Of a DNA stretch of 64,000 bases, positions 11,691-23,032 are shown piece by piece (position 1 is the stretch's first letter; the number at the start of each line of letters is the position of its first letter). Made by a program: the position numbers and the translations under genes. Below the pieces are notes generated by a model. That model had not been told where the DNA came from. It ran no database searches and saw nothing but the letters and a program-made list of their open reading frames with translations. Origin of the DNA: Phoronis australis (Eukaryota; Phoronida; Phoronidae); assembly GCA_002633005.1 (NCBI GenBank), contig NMRA01000799.1, positions 7,228 through 71,227 on the forward strand, in the 5' to 3' direction.

Positions 11691-11818
11691 TTTCTGAGGC
11701 CCACTGGTTGAAGGTGAATTTGGAGGCGTAACCATAGAAACGTTCCATTCCATGTATTTCTGAGTCCGCGCAAATTTCATTTCCTTCCACGAGTTAACTG
11801 TTGTTCATTCTTTCCCAG

Positions 11819-12058
11819 AATATGCATTTGTGTCAGACTCAGACAACAGGATCATCTGGCAAGTGGACCTCACTGACACGTCGAAGGCCTTGGTTCATCG
11901 CGCGTATACCACCAGTCGCTACAGTCCATCTTATCTCGCCTGTGATACTAAGTCTCAGTATATTTACTGGGTGGATAACCGTAACATGAATATTAAAAAA
12001 ATGTCAGTCCAAACGAATGGCACTTCCGGCTATGGTTCTGTCATGTCTTTTTATTACA
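11819..12058 (+). CDS. LRP-like receptor, propeller P1 exon 1 (blades 1-2)
   Basis: A 240-nt exon, phase 1 to phase 1, acceptor TTTCCCAG and donor ACA|GTAAGT. Blade 1 reads EYAFVSDSDNRIIWQVDL, with FVSD in the YWTD position and an aromatic in the following W-x-V strand. Blade 2 contains QYIYWVDNRNMNIKKMSV, a clear YWTD variant. NGTS is a possible glycosylation site. Of the full propellers here, P1 shows its six-blade pattern most clearly. It is the ligand-binding beta-propeller type of LRP/LDLR ectodomains (family knowledge). Confidence 0.88.
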
Positions 12059-12565
12059 GTAAGTAACAAATCCATGCATGTGGCTTAGATAGAATGTGTA
12101 TTTAGTTCGCGCAACGTATTGAATCTAATTAGTTCACTCATTTCGAGCTTTGAGGACCAATATCAACAACGCAATTTGGTTCATGATTGTACGCCATGGG
12201 TGTTGCTCACATTCTATGGGACTTTTGAAAATTGATATTCAAGGTGAGAGAAAGGAGCAACATGTTTACCTTTACCGATTAATTTGTGAAATGTTTTCAC
12301 TAAATTCAATAATTTCAAAACTCAATTCCTCTGGTTTAGCTGTTTGAATACTCCAAATAAAGTCAGTTTCTGCTTCAAGGTTGGTCTAAAAAGTTTCCTT
12401 GTGTTGAATATACTTCATATCTGTTGGCGTGAAGAACACTCAGTTCCACATGCTTATACTTAGCCCATTTCTATAGTTCATATTTGGGTGGACATTAAGG
12501 TCAGCTTTAAGATCCAAACTTAGTTTTTTATAATATTGAACTAACGTTTATTTGCGAACTTTCAG
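12059..12565 (+). other. intron
   Basis: AT-rich intron sequence with no repeat or gene signal that I can see. Confidence 0.5.
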
Positions 12566-12737
12566 TGAACACTTTGGGTGGTCTTGCAATAGATGAAAAT
12601 GCCCGTCTTGTGTTTTTCACTGATGTGACTGAAAAGAAAATTGGCGTGATAGGTATTCGTAATGGAGCGTCATACTACAGTTTCGTTGCCCAGAACCTGA
12701 GCCAGCCGACAGGAATCGCCGTTGATCCTCAGAACAG
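12566..12737 (+). CDS. LRP-like receptor, propeller P1 exon 2 (blade 3)
   Basis: A 172-nt exon, phase 1 in and phase 2 out. It contains LGGLAIDENARLVFFTDVTE, where VFFTD is the YWTD strand, and ends SQPTGIAVDPQNR, the typical blade-end P-x-G-I-A-V-D-P motif. The 172-nt size recurs at 15462, 39502 and 52516, so exon length as well as motif is conserved between propellers. Confidence 0.88.
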
Positions 12738-14007
12738 GTCTGTACATACCGGCCCATGAATCTTATTTGTTACTTCCCCATCAGTGAAGGCGTGGTCTAT
12801 CGAAATTCCATCGCAGCTTATCTTCCAGACTTTTGCACTCAACTCCCCTCTGATAGCGGCTTTGTAGTTACCTCTAGTGTCACGGTTAAACAGCAGATGA
12901 AGTAGTTGATTGGCACTCTTGATTGAATTCATGGGTTGCATGTTACGACAATTAAGGGTTAATGTACAGGAATAGATTCTTAACCTAAATTTCCAGTTAA
13001 TAGGGTGATGAAAAAATTTTGGGTCAATATTTTTACTTTGAGAGGCAAAAGTTGTTGTCCGACAGCTAAAGTTTCTCCATCACCAAAACCATCAGATACG
13101 AGGGATGTGAGGTGTTGATGAAAACGTGACACAAGTGTTTTGAAGGGTCTTGGGTATCTCAGTGCTTGAAACAACAAGGTTTAGCCCCTGCATATCTGAC
13201 AGGGCAACAATATATACCGTGCCTGAGTATGATCGTTTAGTCTTTTTAAATGCCGTATTCGAAAATGATGAAGTTAAAAAGTGTACTACCGATTAGATGG
13301 AGAAGTGAGTGAAATAGTTTTCGTGCTCTATATTTCATTTATTATCTCACATTGTAATTATTTGTGCAATATCACATGAGAAGCCAAAGCATGTATTTCG
13401 TAAACGTAAATATTACGTCTTGTGCATTTTTCTTGTTCAAAGATGAAGTACTATCTGGCTATGGATATTTGATAATAAAGATTCTGTTATCGCCGGAGGT
13501 GATTGTATTTTTTGGCGTAGCCCAGCATCCAGGCAGAGTTCATCGATCAATCTGGTTAGCTTGCCAGTTAATTATTCTAATGTGAATTGTTCAGTTATTC
13601 ACAAAAGACCCGAAAATTCCTGTTTAGATCCTCACCATACCCTACGGTATTGGCTTTGGATGTGGGCTTGGTTATTGGTGCGGCTATAACAGTGAAAAAG
13701 ATGCTGATTCTGACAACAGTTGTTAACTCAAGCATCCAGATACATCTACAGTGTATGACTTATGAATAAAGTTTGGGAATAATTCTATTGTCCTCAGTAC
13801 TGTAAATGTGAATGTCTCACTTAGGTTTGTGATGTGAACATATCAATGATAATTTAAACTAGTTCTGTTCTTTTCTGGACTATTCAGTACTAACAACAGA
13901 ATAATAACGTCAGTCCCGTGTAACTTGAATGTCACAAAGCTATAACTGTTGGTCAGAGGCAGATTCAGAGCATTGAAATCGATGGCTTATTAATGGTACT
14001 TTATCAG
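12738..14007 (+). other. intron
   Basis: No gene or defined repeat was recognised. The open frames on either strand are short and lack family motifs. Confidence 0.5.
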
Positions 14008-14132
14008 GTTGCTGTACTGGAGTGACCCTCTGAAGCAGACGATCGAGGTGTCGAATTATGATGGAACTAACAGCAGAGTTGTGCTGCAGGGACAGCTGAA
14101 TGGAACTAGAGCCATGACGTACGATCAGATAG
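14008..14132 (+). CDS. LRP-like receptor, propeller P1 exon 3 (blade 4)
   Basis: A 125-nt exon, phase 2 to phase 1, acceptor TTTATCAG and donor ATAG|GTAAGT. It begins RLLYWSDPLKQTIEVSNYDG, an almost canonical YWTD blade with the usual downstream D-G turn, and ends with RAMTYDQIG, corresponding to the A-x-D-x strand of the next blade. NGT and TNS sequences provide possible N-glycosylation sites. Confidence 0.9.
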
Positions 14133-15461
14133 GTAAGTCACCGCGGACACACTAGGCACGACGACTCGAACTGTGATTGGTCTCCAGAGGTGGTCTGCAG
14201 GTTTATGATCTTTGTGTTGGTCATGTAGTAAATACTTCATGCTACAAATAACAGTGAAAAATTTGCTGATCACTCTTATTACATAGCTTGCACTATCACC
14301 ACACATACCTGTGTTGGGAAGTTCCTCCTATATCCAGACTTCAAGGCATTACTACCCAATGAGATGAATGTAGCTCAATGCTAATACCACCTAAGACTTA
14401 TGTGACAAACTAGACTTATCTTTTACAAATGTCACTCAGGGCATAGCCTCCTTTTATAATACTTATCTCACCTGTTGCTTTATTTTCTCAGTGAAATGTT
14501 CTTCCTGACACGGAAACTGTTACAGGAAAATGTAAAAAGTTGTCAGTGCTAAACGTGACCAAGTCGGCAATGTACATATACATGTACATATACATATACA
14601 TATACACGGACACGATTTTAATTATTTGTTTCAGTAGCACGTGGGTTTTTTTAATTTTATAACAATGGATTAAAAGTCGTGCATTCTGCTCGGGCTGCAA
14701 ACCTTTGTCCGAATGGTTAGAAGCGAATCAGAAAACGAGCGGTCAGAAAAAAGTTATCAGAATGGCTATTTTTAGCAGGCAAGCTGCAAACTGCGCAAAT
14801 GACTGCAGTTAAGACTTTAGAGCAGGATCTTACATTTCACAATTATCATCATCAACCTTGTCATTTTATATCCATTTTCGTGATTTCCGTCAGTTTGACG
14901 GAAATAATAAAAAGGTGATGTAGGTCAAGTTTGAAAATGGGTCCCATGTTGTGGTCATGATTTACTGTCGGGTTTTCCAAGCGAAGTCGACCAGTCAACG
15001 ATTTATTGCTGACTTGTTGCTGACCGGCCACACAAAAATACCCAACCTGTTCTGTACGGTCTTTGTCTCAGATTACTGGTATTTTTATGGCATTCATAAA
15101 ATTTCAAGCTGGGATAAGTGTGACATGTATATCCACTGGCTAGTCATTGCCTGGTGACTAAGGTGGACACAGGCATTATGGATTTTTACACGCCCAAAGT
15201 GAGGGAAAAGACACATCGTGACTTTAACTCTCAAACATGTAAAGGTGGAAAAGTATGGACAACAGACATAGGTTTTAAATTTCGGTGTTAGGTGGAGTTG
15301 GTGAAAGAATAAATATTGCACCCGCTCAACCAAAGTTTTAGCATGAAGGTTGTGCAGATAGACATGTATTGGAACCGGTTGTGCTGTTTTGGATAGTTAC
15401 ACGTATATGCAGCGCTGTGTTTCGATTAATATCACAACTAACAACCTGTCGCGTATTTCAG
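14133..15461 (+). other. intron with small repeats
   Basis: It contains a TACATA-type microsatellite at 14573-14606. A 10-bp-arm palindrome at 14883-14905 (ATTTCCGTCA with its complement) could form a short hairpin. No coding signal. Confidence 0.55.
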
Positions 15462-15633
15462 GACACATTTTGTACTGGTGTGATTCTGTAACGCATCGCA
15501 TCGAGTCGTACGATGTAACACTCTTCAAAAGAAGAGTTGTTGTAGACTTCAAGTCACTGAACAAGACAATTAATATGTGTCAACAGATTGCTGTTGATAA
15601 TGAGAGGATTTATTACATCAGCAGCGAGAATAA
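15462..15633 (+). CDS. LRP-like receptor, propeller P1 exon 4 (blades 5-6)
   Basis: A 172-nt exon, phase 1 to phase 2, donor AATAA|GTAAGT. It encodes GHILYWCDSVTHRIESYDV, a YWTD blade with Cys in the third position, and then MCQQIAVDNERIYYIS, the start of blade 6. The two unpaired-looking cysteines (YWCD and NMCQQ) are unusual for a propeller and might form a disulphide (inference). Confidence 0.88.
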
Positions 15634-16087
15634 GTAAGTGTTCATCTTCAGTTCCCGGGAATGTAGAATCGTTCGTGCATTTTCTGTGGAGCGAATACCT
15701 TGTTGATGGAAACAGGGCAGCGGGGGTGGTGGTGAAACGCCCCGCTGACCAGCAAGTGACGATCCCTTGCTGTTTAAAGGGTCTAAGCGTTTTATTGCTC
15801 CGTTTTTTTATTGTCATTTGTGTATCATTTTTTATCCGTAACTTGGTCTGAAATTTGAGTACTAGCATATGCAGAGAATTTGATTGTTTATTTACGAATG
15901 GCCTATTTTCAAAACTGAGTCTTTCGCAATGTTAAGTGGTCTTGCACTGGAATTCGTCATTGTTTTAGAAGACTGCCAGGCGGAAATACTACAAGACATC
16001 GGCAGTGCAACAACAGTACGATAATTGTTATTTAAATTCGTTACTTGTTTTGCTTTTTGTGAAGGTAGGTTTGATTCACCGCTGATC

Positions 16088-16123
<36 letters not shown>

Positions 16124-16499
16124 TGTGTGTTTGTGTGTGTTCGCGTGTAAGCGTGTGCGTGCGCGCGTGTGTTTGTGTACATGCTTGCGCATGTGTGTGT
16201 GTACATGCGTTAGTGTTTGGTTGTTAAGAAAGTTTCTTCGTTATTTTAGTAAATACATGGTGTTGAACACGTTACATGTACGCCATTTACACCCTCCCTC
16301 CCATATCTACGTTCTCTACTCTTATTAAAATTGCGATAATTGTGATATTCCCTTTTACCTTTTTCCTACGGTGTTTAAGATGGAAAATCTATTTAAAGTA
16401 TTCTATAAACCATGGTTTCACGCTGCTTTCATATTTTGTCATGAAAAAAGTTGTGCCACTTTGTAACTGGTTCTCACCGGTGCGTGTCACTTTTTCCAG
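15634..16499 (+). other. intron with GT microsatellite
   Basis: A long (GT)n / GTGC-rich microsatellite spans about 16091-16214. Its translation on both strands gives meaningless Cys-Val or Thr-His tracts. Nothing else was recognised. Confidence 0.7.
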
Positions 16500-16615
16500 A
16501 CACATAATGTACGTAAACAAAATGGATGTATCTGACATGGGCCAGCTTGATGATGTTGCAAACTTCGGCAAACTTGGTGGCCTGACATTGTGCAAGGATG
16601 ACCTGTTGTACAAAG
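16500..16615 (+). CDS. LRP-like receptor, propeller P1 exon 5 (blade 6 end)
   Basis: A 116-nt exon, phase 2 to phase 1, acceptor TTTTTCCAG and donor AAAG|GTAATA. It encodes KHIMYVNKMDVSDMG, completing blade 6, and ends GLTLCKDDLLYKG, which in LDLR-family proteins leads into the capping EGF module. The EGF exon at 17096 follows in phase. Confidence 0.82.
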
Positions 16616-17095
16616 GTAATATATCGCGTGTACATTAATGTATAGTTCAACAGCTGAACTGTTCTGTTTCATGATGTACTGGCATAATGTAAGATAAATT
16701 TTGAACCAAGATGTCTCATCCCATTGGATATTTTTGATGCATGGATCTCCAATTATTAAAAGACTATTCGGGATGTCAGTTTGTATTCAATGTGAATTTA
16801 ACGCTTAGATTATGATGGACAAAAGAATGTCGGGGATGTTTCACCATTTCCCTTTGATTAATAACCCCGTCTTGTTTTAGCCAAAACCTCTTTACTTGTA
16901 AACCTTTGAAAAATAGTATGGCAATTTTATCAGTTATGTTATACCAAAACTGAGCAGTTTTGTTGCATTGTTCGTGTGCTTGGATAAATAAGATGCTTTG
17001 TACTTGTTAATTATTTTTTCTAATGTCTAAAACAATAGTGTGTGCAGTGAGTAAAGATCTTGCAACATGTTTACACAGTCCATCTTCACCTGCAG
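16616..17095 (+). other. intron
   Basis: No feature was recognised apart from the 3' splice site at its end. Confidence 0.5.
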
Positions 17096-17224
17096 GTCCC
17101 ACACAGTGTGATGAGAACAATGGTGGATGTCAGTTTATTTGTCTGCCAGTTGGACAGAAGGATGTGAAATGTCACTGCACGCATGGACGCAGACTACTGC
17201 AAAATGATAAGAACTGCACAATAG
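17096..17224 (+). CDS. LRP-like receptor, EGF-like module after P1
   Basis: A 129-nt exon, phase 1 to phase 1, acceptor CACCTGCAG. It encodes GPTQCDENNGGCQFICLPVG, then KCHCTHGRRLLQNDKNC: six cysteines in C-x6-C-x3-C-x9-C-x-C spacing. ENNGGCQFICLP is highly typical of LRP EGF modules. The donor (AATAG|GTACGG) is slightly weaker than its neighbours but is the only one that keeps the frame into P2. Confidence 0.9.
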
Positions 17225-17609
17225 GTACGGCGTATGTTTGGTAACGAAAATAGGAAGTGGACAAGCATGGTTATAACCAACAGAGGTACAACAAGTGGTG
17301 CGGTATATGTGATAACGACTATGAAGTGGTTAAATACAAAGGCATGGAAGGGGGAGAGGTTAAGGAAGGTGAGAGAGAGAAAGTGCTGAAGGGAATGGCA
17401 GCAAGGGATTATGGGTATGAGAGAAAATGGAGGAGAAGAAGGGTATGAGAAGGGGAAGTGGGAGGGCAGGGATGGGGAGGGGAAGGAAGTAGGGAGAGTG
17501 TTAAATAGTGGGAAATAGATAGACTAGAATAAATTGAGGGGATTGGATTAACAGATGGGGGGAGGTAGATGGAGGGCCACTCAATGTTTCGTTGCCATTA
17601 TTGTTTTGT

Positions 17610-17820
17610 CTAAGGGTCGTGCATAACCAAGGGTCACGTCTCACCAAGGGCTTTTTCACAAATAGTGGCCTAGCACACCAAGGGCTCTGTCACACCAAGG
17701 AGCCTGCCACTCCTAAGGGCCTGTCACATTAAAGGGCCCTTCACACCAAGGCCCTGTTGCACCAAGGAGCTTGCCACACCTAGGGACCTGTCACATTAAA
17801 GGGGCCTGTCACACCAAGTG
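17610..17820. repeat. minisatellite, ~18-20 bp units
   Basis: About ten degenerate units built on GGGCCTGTCACACCAAG, with variants such as GAGCCTGCCACTCCTAAG and GGCCCTGTTGCACCAAG. A higher-order pattern is visible: an AAGGAGC-containing unit alternates with a CATTAAAGG-containing unit, so the array may be duplicated in blocks of about 75 bp. Non-coding and intronic. A purine-rich GGAGGG tract (about 17345-17575) precedes it. Confidence 0.75.
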
Positions 17821-18064
17821 CTTCTAATCATGTTCCGGAAACCTTACAGTAGCTGTCCAAGCATTGTACAATGTAAGAAACACGATGGATGGTGACACCG
17901 TTCGGAGATCATTGCTTGGCCAAAGCTGCTCATTTCCACTCTTTGTTATGCTGCTTCATGTAATGATGAGCTGAGTTTGACTGGTGTGGCAGGAACATAT
18001 GAGGGTAAAGGGAGTTATGATGATCATGATAATTCTGGTAATTTAATCATTTGTTTCATGATAG

Positions 18065-18328
18065 GTCGCTACAACCATGGTACTAGTTTACTGTACAATA
18101 CGTACACACGGGGCGTCACCCGTATCAATGGGATCGAGTTTCACCCGGACAAATGGTTCGACGCTTGGTACGTGCCAAGACCATTCTACATGTACGGCTA
18201 TGGGATGAATCTTTATGACATGGACCTATACTACGCAAAGAAAAGCATAGTGGCATTTGATCGTGATGCAAAACGTATTGTATCCATCTCTATGGATGGA
18301 ACAGAGAAGATAGCCACCATTTTTGACG
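18065..18328 (+). CDS. LRP-like receptor, propeller P2 exon 1 (blades 1-2)
   Basis: A 264-nt exon, phase 1 to phase 1, acceptor ATGATAG and donor GACG|GTAGGG. The first blade (LLYNTYTRGVTRINGIEF) and second blade (MDLYYAKKSIVAFDRDAK) have lost the strict YWTD tetrad but keep the aromatic-D/K-x2-R/I rhythm and the ISMDGTEKIATIFD strand. A Tyr/Met-rich insertion lies between them. It occupies the same place as the first exon of P1 and P3. Confidence 0.78.
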
Positions 18329-18684
18329 GTAGGGTTTTTATCACTCTAGTTATAAATCAGTATCGTGGAGGTTTTTTGGTTAAACTTTGCATCAACAATT
18401 CTAGTTTAACCGATAGTACTTACCCATAATGCCGTGCTTTTTCAAGCGTAATTCCGGTGTCAGTTTATATGTTGTTAATATTTCACTTGCATTTATATTA
18501 CCATCAAGTTGTCACTACCATTCTGATATTTCTCAGAGTCAAACTGCATCGATGTCCATTGCGCCAAAGACTGTACTCCGCCCGAGCCCCCCTCGGTGCA
18601 CGCATCAGTGGTCGGGTGATGTAGTTTTTCACATCCAAAACAAGTTCAGTCATGCTTCACGTGACTTCTCATTCTCTACTATAG
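18329..18684 (+). other. intron
   Basis: No feature was recognised. It is short compared with other introns here. Confidence 0.5.
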
Positions 18685-18865
18685 GTACATCCAATGAAGT
18701 CCACGGCGTTGCTGTCGACTGGGTGCATGGAAATGTCTATTGGACGGACACTGCTTACAACTGGATCATGATGGCGAAACTTGAGCCTGACACCATGTTT
18801 TACCGAGCTGTAATAGACACCAACCTGGAGAAACCCTGGGGAATTGCAGTGCATCCAATGAAGGG
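18685..18865 (+). CDS. LRP-like receptor, propeller P2 exon 2 (blade 3)
   Basis: A 181-nt exon, phase 1 to phase 2. It encodes VHGVAVDWVHGNVYWTDTAY, containing the exact YWTD tetrad in a textbook setting (GVAVDW..NVYWTDT), followed by a strand ending KPWGIAVHP. This is the best single match to the LDL-receptor class B repeat in the window and anchors the family assignment. Confidence 0.93.
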
Positions 18866-18989
18866 GTAGGTGCCTGTGGATTTTGGGTGGGGATCGGTTG
18901 AAAGGTGAACCCCCCTGCGGGCACAAGCAAAATGTGCCCACGCGTCATCTCGAGATATCACAACGTGTTGTCCTGGCAATGTGTGGTGT

Positions 18990-19205
18990 AATCCTACATC
19001 CGAGATCTGTGAGGTGACCTCCCTCACGACGTCTAAGATCTGCATTTGAGGTGACTTTCCTTGAGGACTTCCATGATCTGCAAGATAGGTGGCCTCCTTA
19101 CGGACATCCAAGAACTGCATGTGGGGTGATCGACCTTCCTCACAACTTCCAAAATTTACAAGGGGGGTGGCCTCCCTCATGACATCAAAGATGTGCCGGT
19201 GATGT
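18990..19205. repeat. degenerate ~40-45 bp tandem repeat
   Basis: Four to five diverged units of the form GAGGTGACCTCCCTCACGA followed by CNTCNAAGATCTGCA. Intronic, no coding potential. Confidence 0.65.
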
Positions 19206-20383
19206 GAGACTAAATGACAAGTGCAGACATTTGGATTTCATGGTTGTCACCCTAATACAGAGAGTTCCTTAAGATGTAAACACTGATCACAGATCTGATA
19301 ATTTAAGTTCAACTTCACTAACTCAAAGACAAGACTCGGCAACCAGTATAAAAAGGGTGCAAGACTCACTAAACGCAGCCTACACGAGGAACTCACGAGG
19401 TCTTTGGGTCTATCTGATGAGTGTTGTGCCACATAGTGACAATGTTAGTGCTTTGTTTGTCTCGATACCTCTAGAGTTCCTTGGTGTATTTTCATGAAGT
19501 TTGGCTAACTGTTAATACCTATCCTTTCTCGGATGGACTTGACTTATTTCACTCCGCCTGGTTCGCATTCTATCTTCTGCTTCTTTATCCAATAAATCGG
19601 TCAAAGATCATAAAATTGGCAGATATATTCCTGATGAGAAGATCATGGATGACGTTGATCTTTTGCAGGTTTCGACTATGCTGGTGCCGTCCTCTGCCTG
19701 TTACGATTTTGTTCTTTTTGTTTCCGCTGTTGTATCATCTAAAAACTGTGCATAATGTCGTTGAGACTTGTCAGACGTATTGCTACATGTATGATTCTAA
19801 TGACGCATTGCAACGAGATTTGGAGCAATCTGCTTAATAGTCTGCCATCTAATGACAATTTAAGAGATGTTTACATTGTTTGTTTTTGCATCTGTGTCTA
19901 AGATGCTGGTTAACAGCCTTAGAAGCATAGCGTTTGCGATGCAGTCATAGGCGCATTTCAATCCTCTGCGATGATATTGCTTTTACATTTAACTCATTTT
20001 TCAGTATCCTTGATCAAAGGTCAAAGTCAAATGAATGTTACTACATGTATGTCACCTAATCAAATGTATTGACAAGTTCCTTTTTGTGTTGTTCTTTTGC
20101 ACGAACATTACTTCGAAGTTGCCGTTATTCTGTTTGTCAAAGGCTGACGTAACATGGCTAGCTGTTGTCAGATTTTACCTTACGTTATTTTACGCCGTAT
20201 GTTAATTGTCTAAAATGACGTGAGATCTATTCAAAAGTTGAGACCTGCTGAGGAATATGACTAAATGAGATAAAACTTTTGTGCCATATTGTGGGTTCAA
20301 TACTCTGAGTGCGCTTTTGTTATGTTGCATGCTTACTCCATGAAGTGACTTGTGTACTGTAGCGTATTTCCGCTTTTTGTCAG
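19206..20383 (+). other. remaining intron between P2 exons 2 and 3
   Basis: No gene was supported. The ORFs at 19481-19837 (+) and 19247-19432 (-) show no motifs. Confidence 0.45.
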
Positions 20384-20536
20384 GTATATTTTCTGGGCTG
20401 ACAATATAGACAGTGGTGATCTCTACAAAACTCGTAAAATTGAGCGCTCGGATTTGGATGGAAACGTCCGTGTTGCTATCGTGACATCAGCGCTTTACAG
20501 ACCTCAAGCCCTGACCATCGATTATGAAGGCAATAG
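20384..20536 (+). CDS. LRP-like receptor, propeller P2 exon 3 (blade 4)
   Basis: A 153-nt exon, phase 2 to phase 2, acceptor TTTTGTCAG and donor AATAG|GTAGGC. It encodes YIFWADNIDSGDLYKTRK, a YWTD variant (FWAD), then IERSDLDGNVRVAIV and LYRPQALTIDYEGNR, the standard DG turn and closing strand. Slightly longer than its counterparts because of an insert after FWAD. Confidence 0.88.
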
Positions 20537-21289
20537 GTAGGCTTGCCTCTATATTATTCGCGAGTCCTCATTTTGTGGAGATTATAATTGTTAATCTCTC
20601 AACTGCGTTTTTGTGAGTGAACTTGTTATGAATACTAGCACCGTTGCTCAAAAGTACATGTAATTAGTAAGTACACTATTTTTTGTTTTTATTCTTAAAT
20701 TAAATTTTCTATTTTTAACTATTGTGATTTTGTGGCAATATACGTTACGACCTCAATCTGTCAAGTACCCTTAACTTAACGTGAGTAAATATAATTCCCA
20801 GGTGCCCGCTTTCTTTACTCTTTGTCGCGGGTTCCAGTCCCACTGGGTCACACTGCTAAGCCCTTGAGTAAGGTTTCAAGCTCCTTAGCTCAGTTTTAAC
20901 CATGTACTAATATTATATCATAAAAATGGTTCCAGGTGATCAATGCAATTGGCCCACATGCGCGGTCTGCACACGTGTGGTACAACGTGTATCAGACCAT
21001 CAGCAATTAATTTTTATTACTAGGACAAATACTTATAAAACAACACCTTGCAAATTGGTTGTGAAGTCATGCCATCAGGTCGACATGGTAAACAACCCCA
21101 ATTATCCAACCTTATGCCCTTTTTATACCCCAAATTAATACAACATTCCGTGATTACGCTGATAGTCCCATCCTTGACGAAGAAGAGAGGCAGATTCGTC
21201 TTTCGAAAAATTAAGGAAAGAGGTTGTTGGGATGTATATAGAGAATGAACTTGTCTGATATACAATTAAACAGCCTGCATCCTTTTCAG
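20537..21289 (+). other. intron with tRNA-like SINE remnant
   Basis: At about 20830-20848 a GCGGGTTCCAGTCCCACT segment resembles a pol III B box (GGTTCNANNCC). No A box or clear SINE boundaries were found. Otherwise featureless. Confidence 0.35.
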
Positions 21290-21407
21290 AGTCTGCTTCA
21301 CAAACTTGGCGATGGTACAATGTGTTAACTACACTGGCGGCGAGAGGACAACGCTCCTTCATCTGCGCCCCTACAGCACACATTTAACTGGCATGACATT
21401 ATATGAT
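21290..21407 (+). CDS. LRP-like receptor, propeller P2 exon 4 (blade 5)
   Basis: A 118-nt exon, phase 2 to phase 0, acceptor CCTTTTCAG and donor GAT|GTAAGG. It is easy to miss because it has no Met-initiated open frame of useful size. It reads RVCFTNLAMVQCVNYTG (VCFTN in the YWTD place) and ends HLTGMTLYD. Only with this exon does the frame of the next exon (23033) make sense. P3 exon 4 (33837) has the same phase pattern. Two Cys lie about nine residues apart. Confidence 0.8.
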
Positions 21408-23032
21408 GTAAGGCACACTCATTGATGGATAACTGCACAAATGGCATTCATGACAAAAATATTATGGAATAGCTTTACTTAGTCTGCTCAACACTTCAGG
21501 AGCACAATATAAGCTGGAGATGTAATCGCTTTACTTGAAATCAAGACATGAACATATAATTGACATTTCCAGTTGTCGTATAATACGAAGGTCAGATAAT
21601 TACATATTATTTTGTTCCTCAGCACCTCTGCATTTCGTAGAGCACTGTCTAGTCCAAACTTGCAATTGGTTTGCCCTAGATTCGAGCTGCAAACCCGAGT
21701 AAAATTCCAGATTTCAAGCAAAGCCTTAAGATGTTGAGTTCAGACTCGAACTTGTAGCTTCAATGATAGCGTCATCATTTGCAAAATAGAATTAAACACA
21801 TCAGTTATCCACTTACTGTTAACCGTGGTGCATTGAGTAAAACACAATGAACTCAAGTCTTGGGTAGAACAGAAAATGTTGGTTAGTTAATTTCCAGTAA
21901 ACAGTACATATATTGCTGGCCTCTTACTAAGCTGAATGAGCCTAAAATAAATAAAAATGAGGTTTTAGTTCCAATGATTGGTTACTCAGAGAAAGAACCA
22001 GTTAGACAGTGTTAGTATTTGTACACTACATCCTTCAAATGTGTCAAAAATGATCTGAAATATGAATACTTTTATTGTTTTACTATAAACTGATGTTTGT
22101 GTATTACAGAAATTTCAAAGTCTTTTGTATGGCACAGATATTAGGAAATTTGATACCACCGTTGACTCTAATTTCGGAGAAAAGATAAATGGACTTTTCA
22201 GACTCTTTGGGTCCAACTTTTCGTACTCTGTCCATAGCCGAATTCTTGTTAATTATATCCTTTGTTAAAAATAAACACAAAGAGCAGATCAGTTTCGTAG
22301 ATAAATATTTTTATCTTTGTTGAAGTGGAACTGCACTGGTTGTGCCAAATCTCGTTTTTGTCACTGCATTACTAGTGTTCTGTTGCAATTCTTCTAACCC
22401 ATATACTTTACAAAACAAACTTTGGAATTCGTGGAATAAGAAATACACTCCTAGTAAACCCCATCCTCAGTTGTACGGATAATGTCAAAACAGTATAACG
22501 CAGAAGTAACCAGACGAACTACCGTTTCCCATGAAGAGGATTGATTCTGTAATAGGTGGTGATAACTATGTAAGTGGCAAAATTCTAATTACATTTTAGA
22601 AATAAACAACATCTAATAAAATTCTAACAAAAGCATACCGAACCCGGTTTGGTCTATTGAAAATATTACAAATAACTTTCCCATCCAATTCCCTGGTTGC
22701 TCTATAACCCTCACATACCCTCAAAAGCTTGGAGGAAATCTTTTAAAAATCCTTTCGAAGTCTACCAGAAGGGCAAGCGCGTTTTACGAATTACACAGCA
22801 AAAGTGGACCAGCCAACAAGGACCATGATCCAGTCTGTGACATAGGGAATACAAGGTTTTAGCTGTTTCCTGCTTTTATCGTTCAACGTTGATGCCAATG
22901 ATGCAGTATGTGACAGAACGCGCATTGGCTAAAATCCTAAAAGCAGGGTTTAGTATCCTTTTTTACGAAACGTTTTGCAAATAATGCAGAAAATTAGCCT
23001 CCTACTTTGATAACAAGTTGTTTACTTTCCAG
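21408..23032 (+). other. intron
   Basis: AT-rich. No gene or defined repeat was recognised. Confidence 0.45.

Noticed and set aside
15892-16328. Open frames over the GT microsatellite (His-Thr or Cys-Val tracts)
   Set aside because: Simple-repeat translation without splice or domain support.
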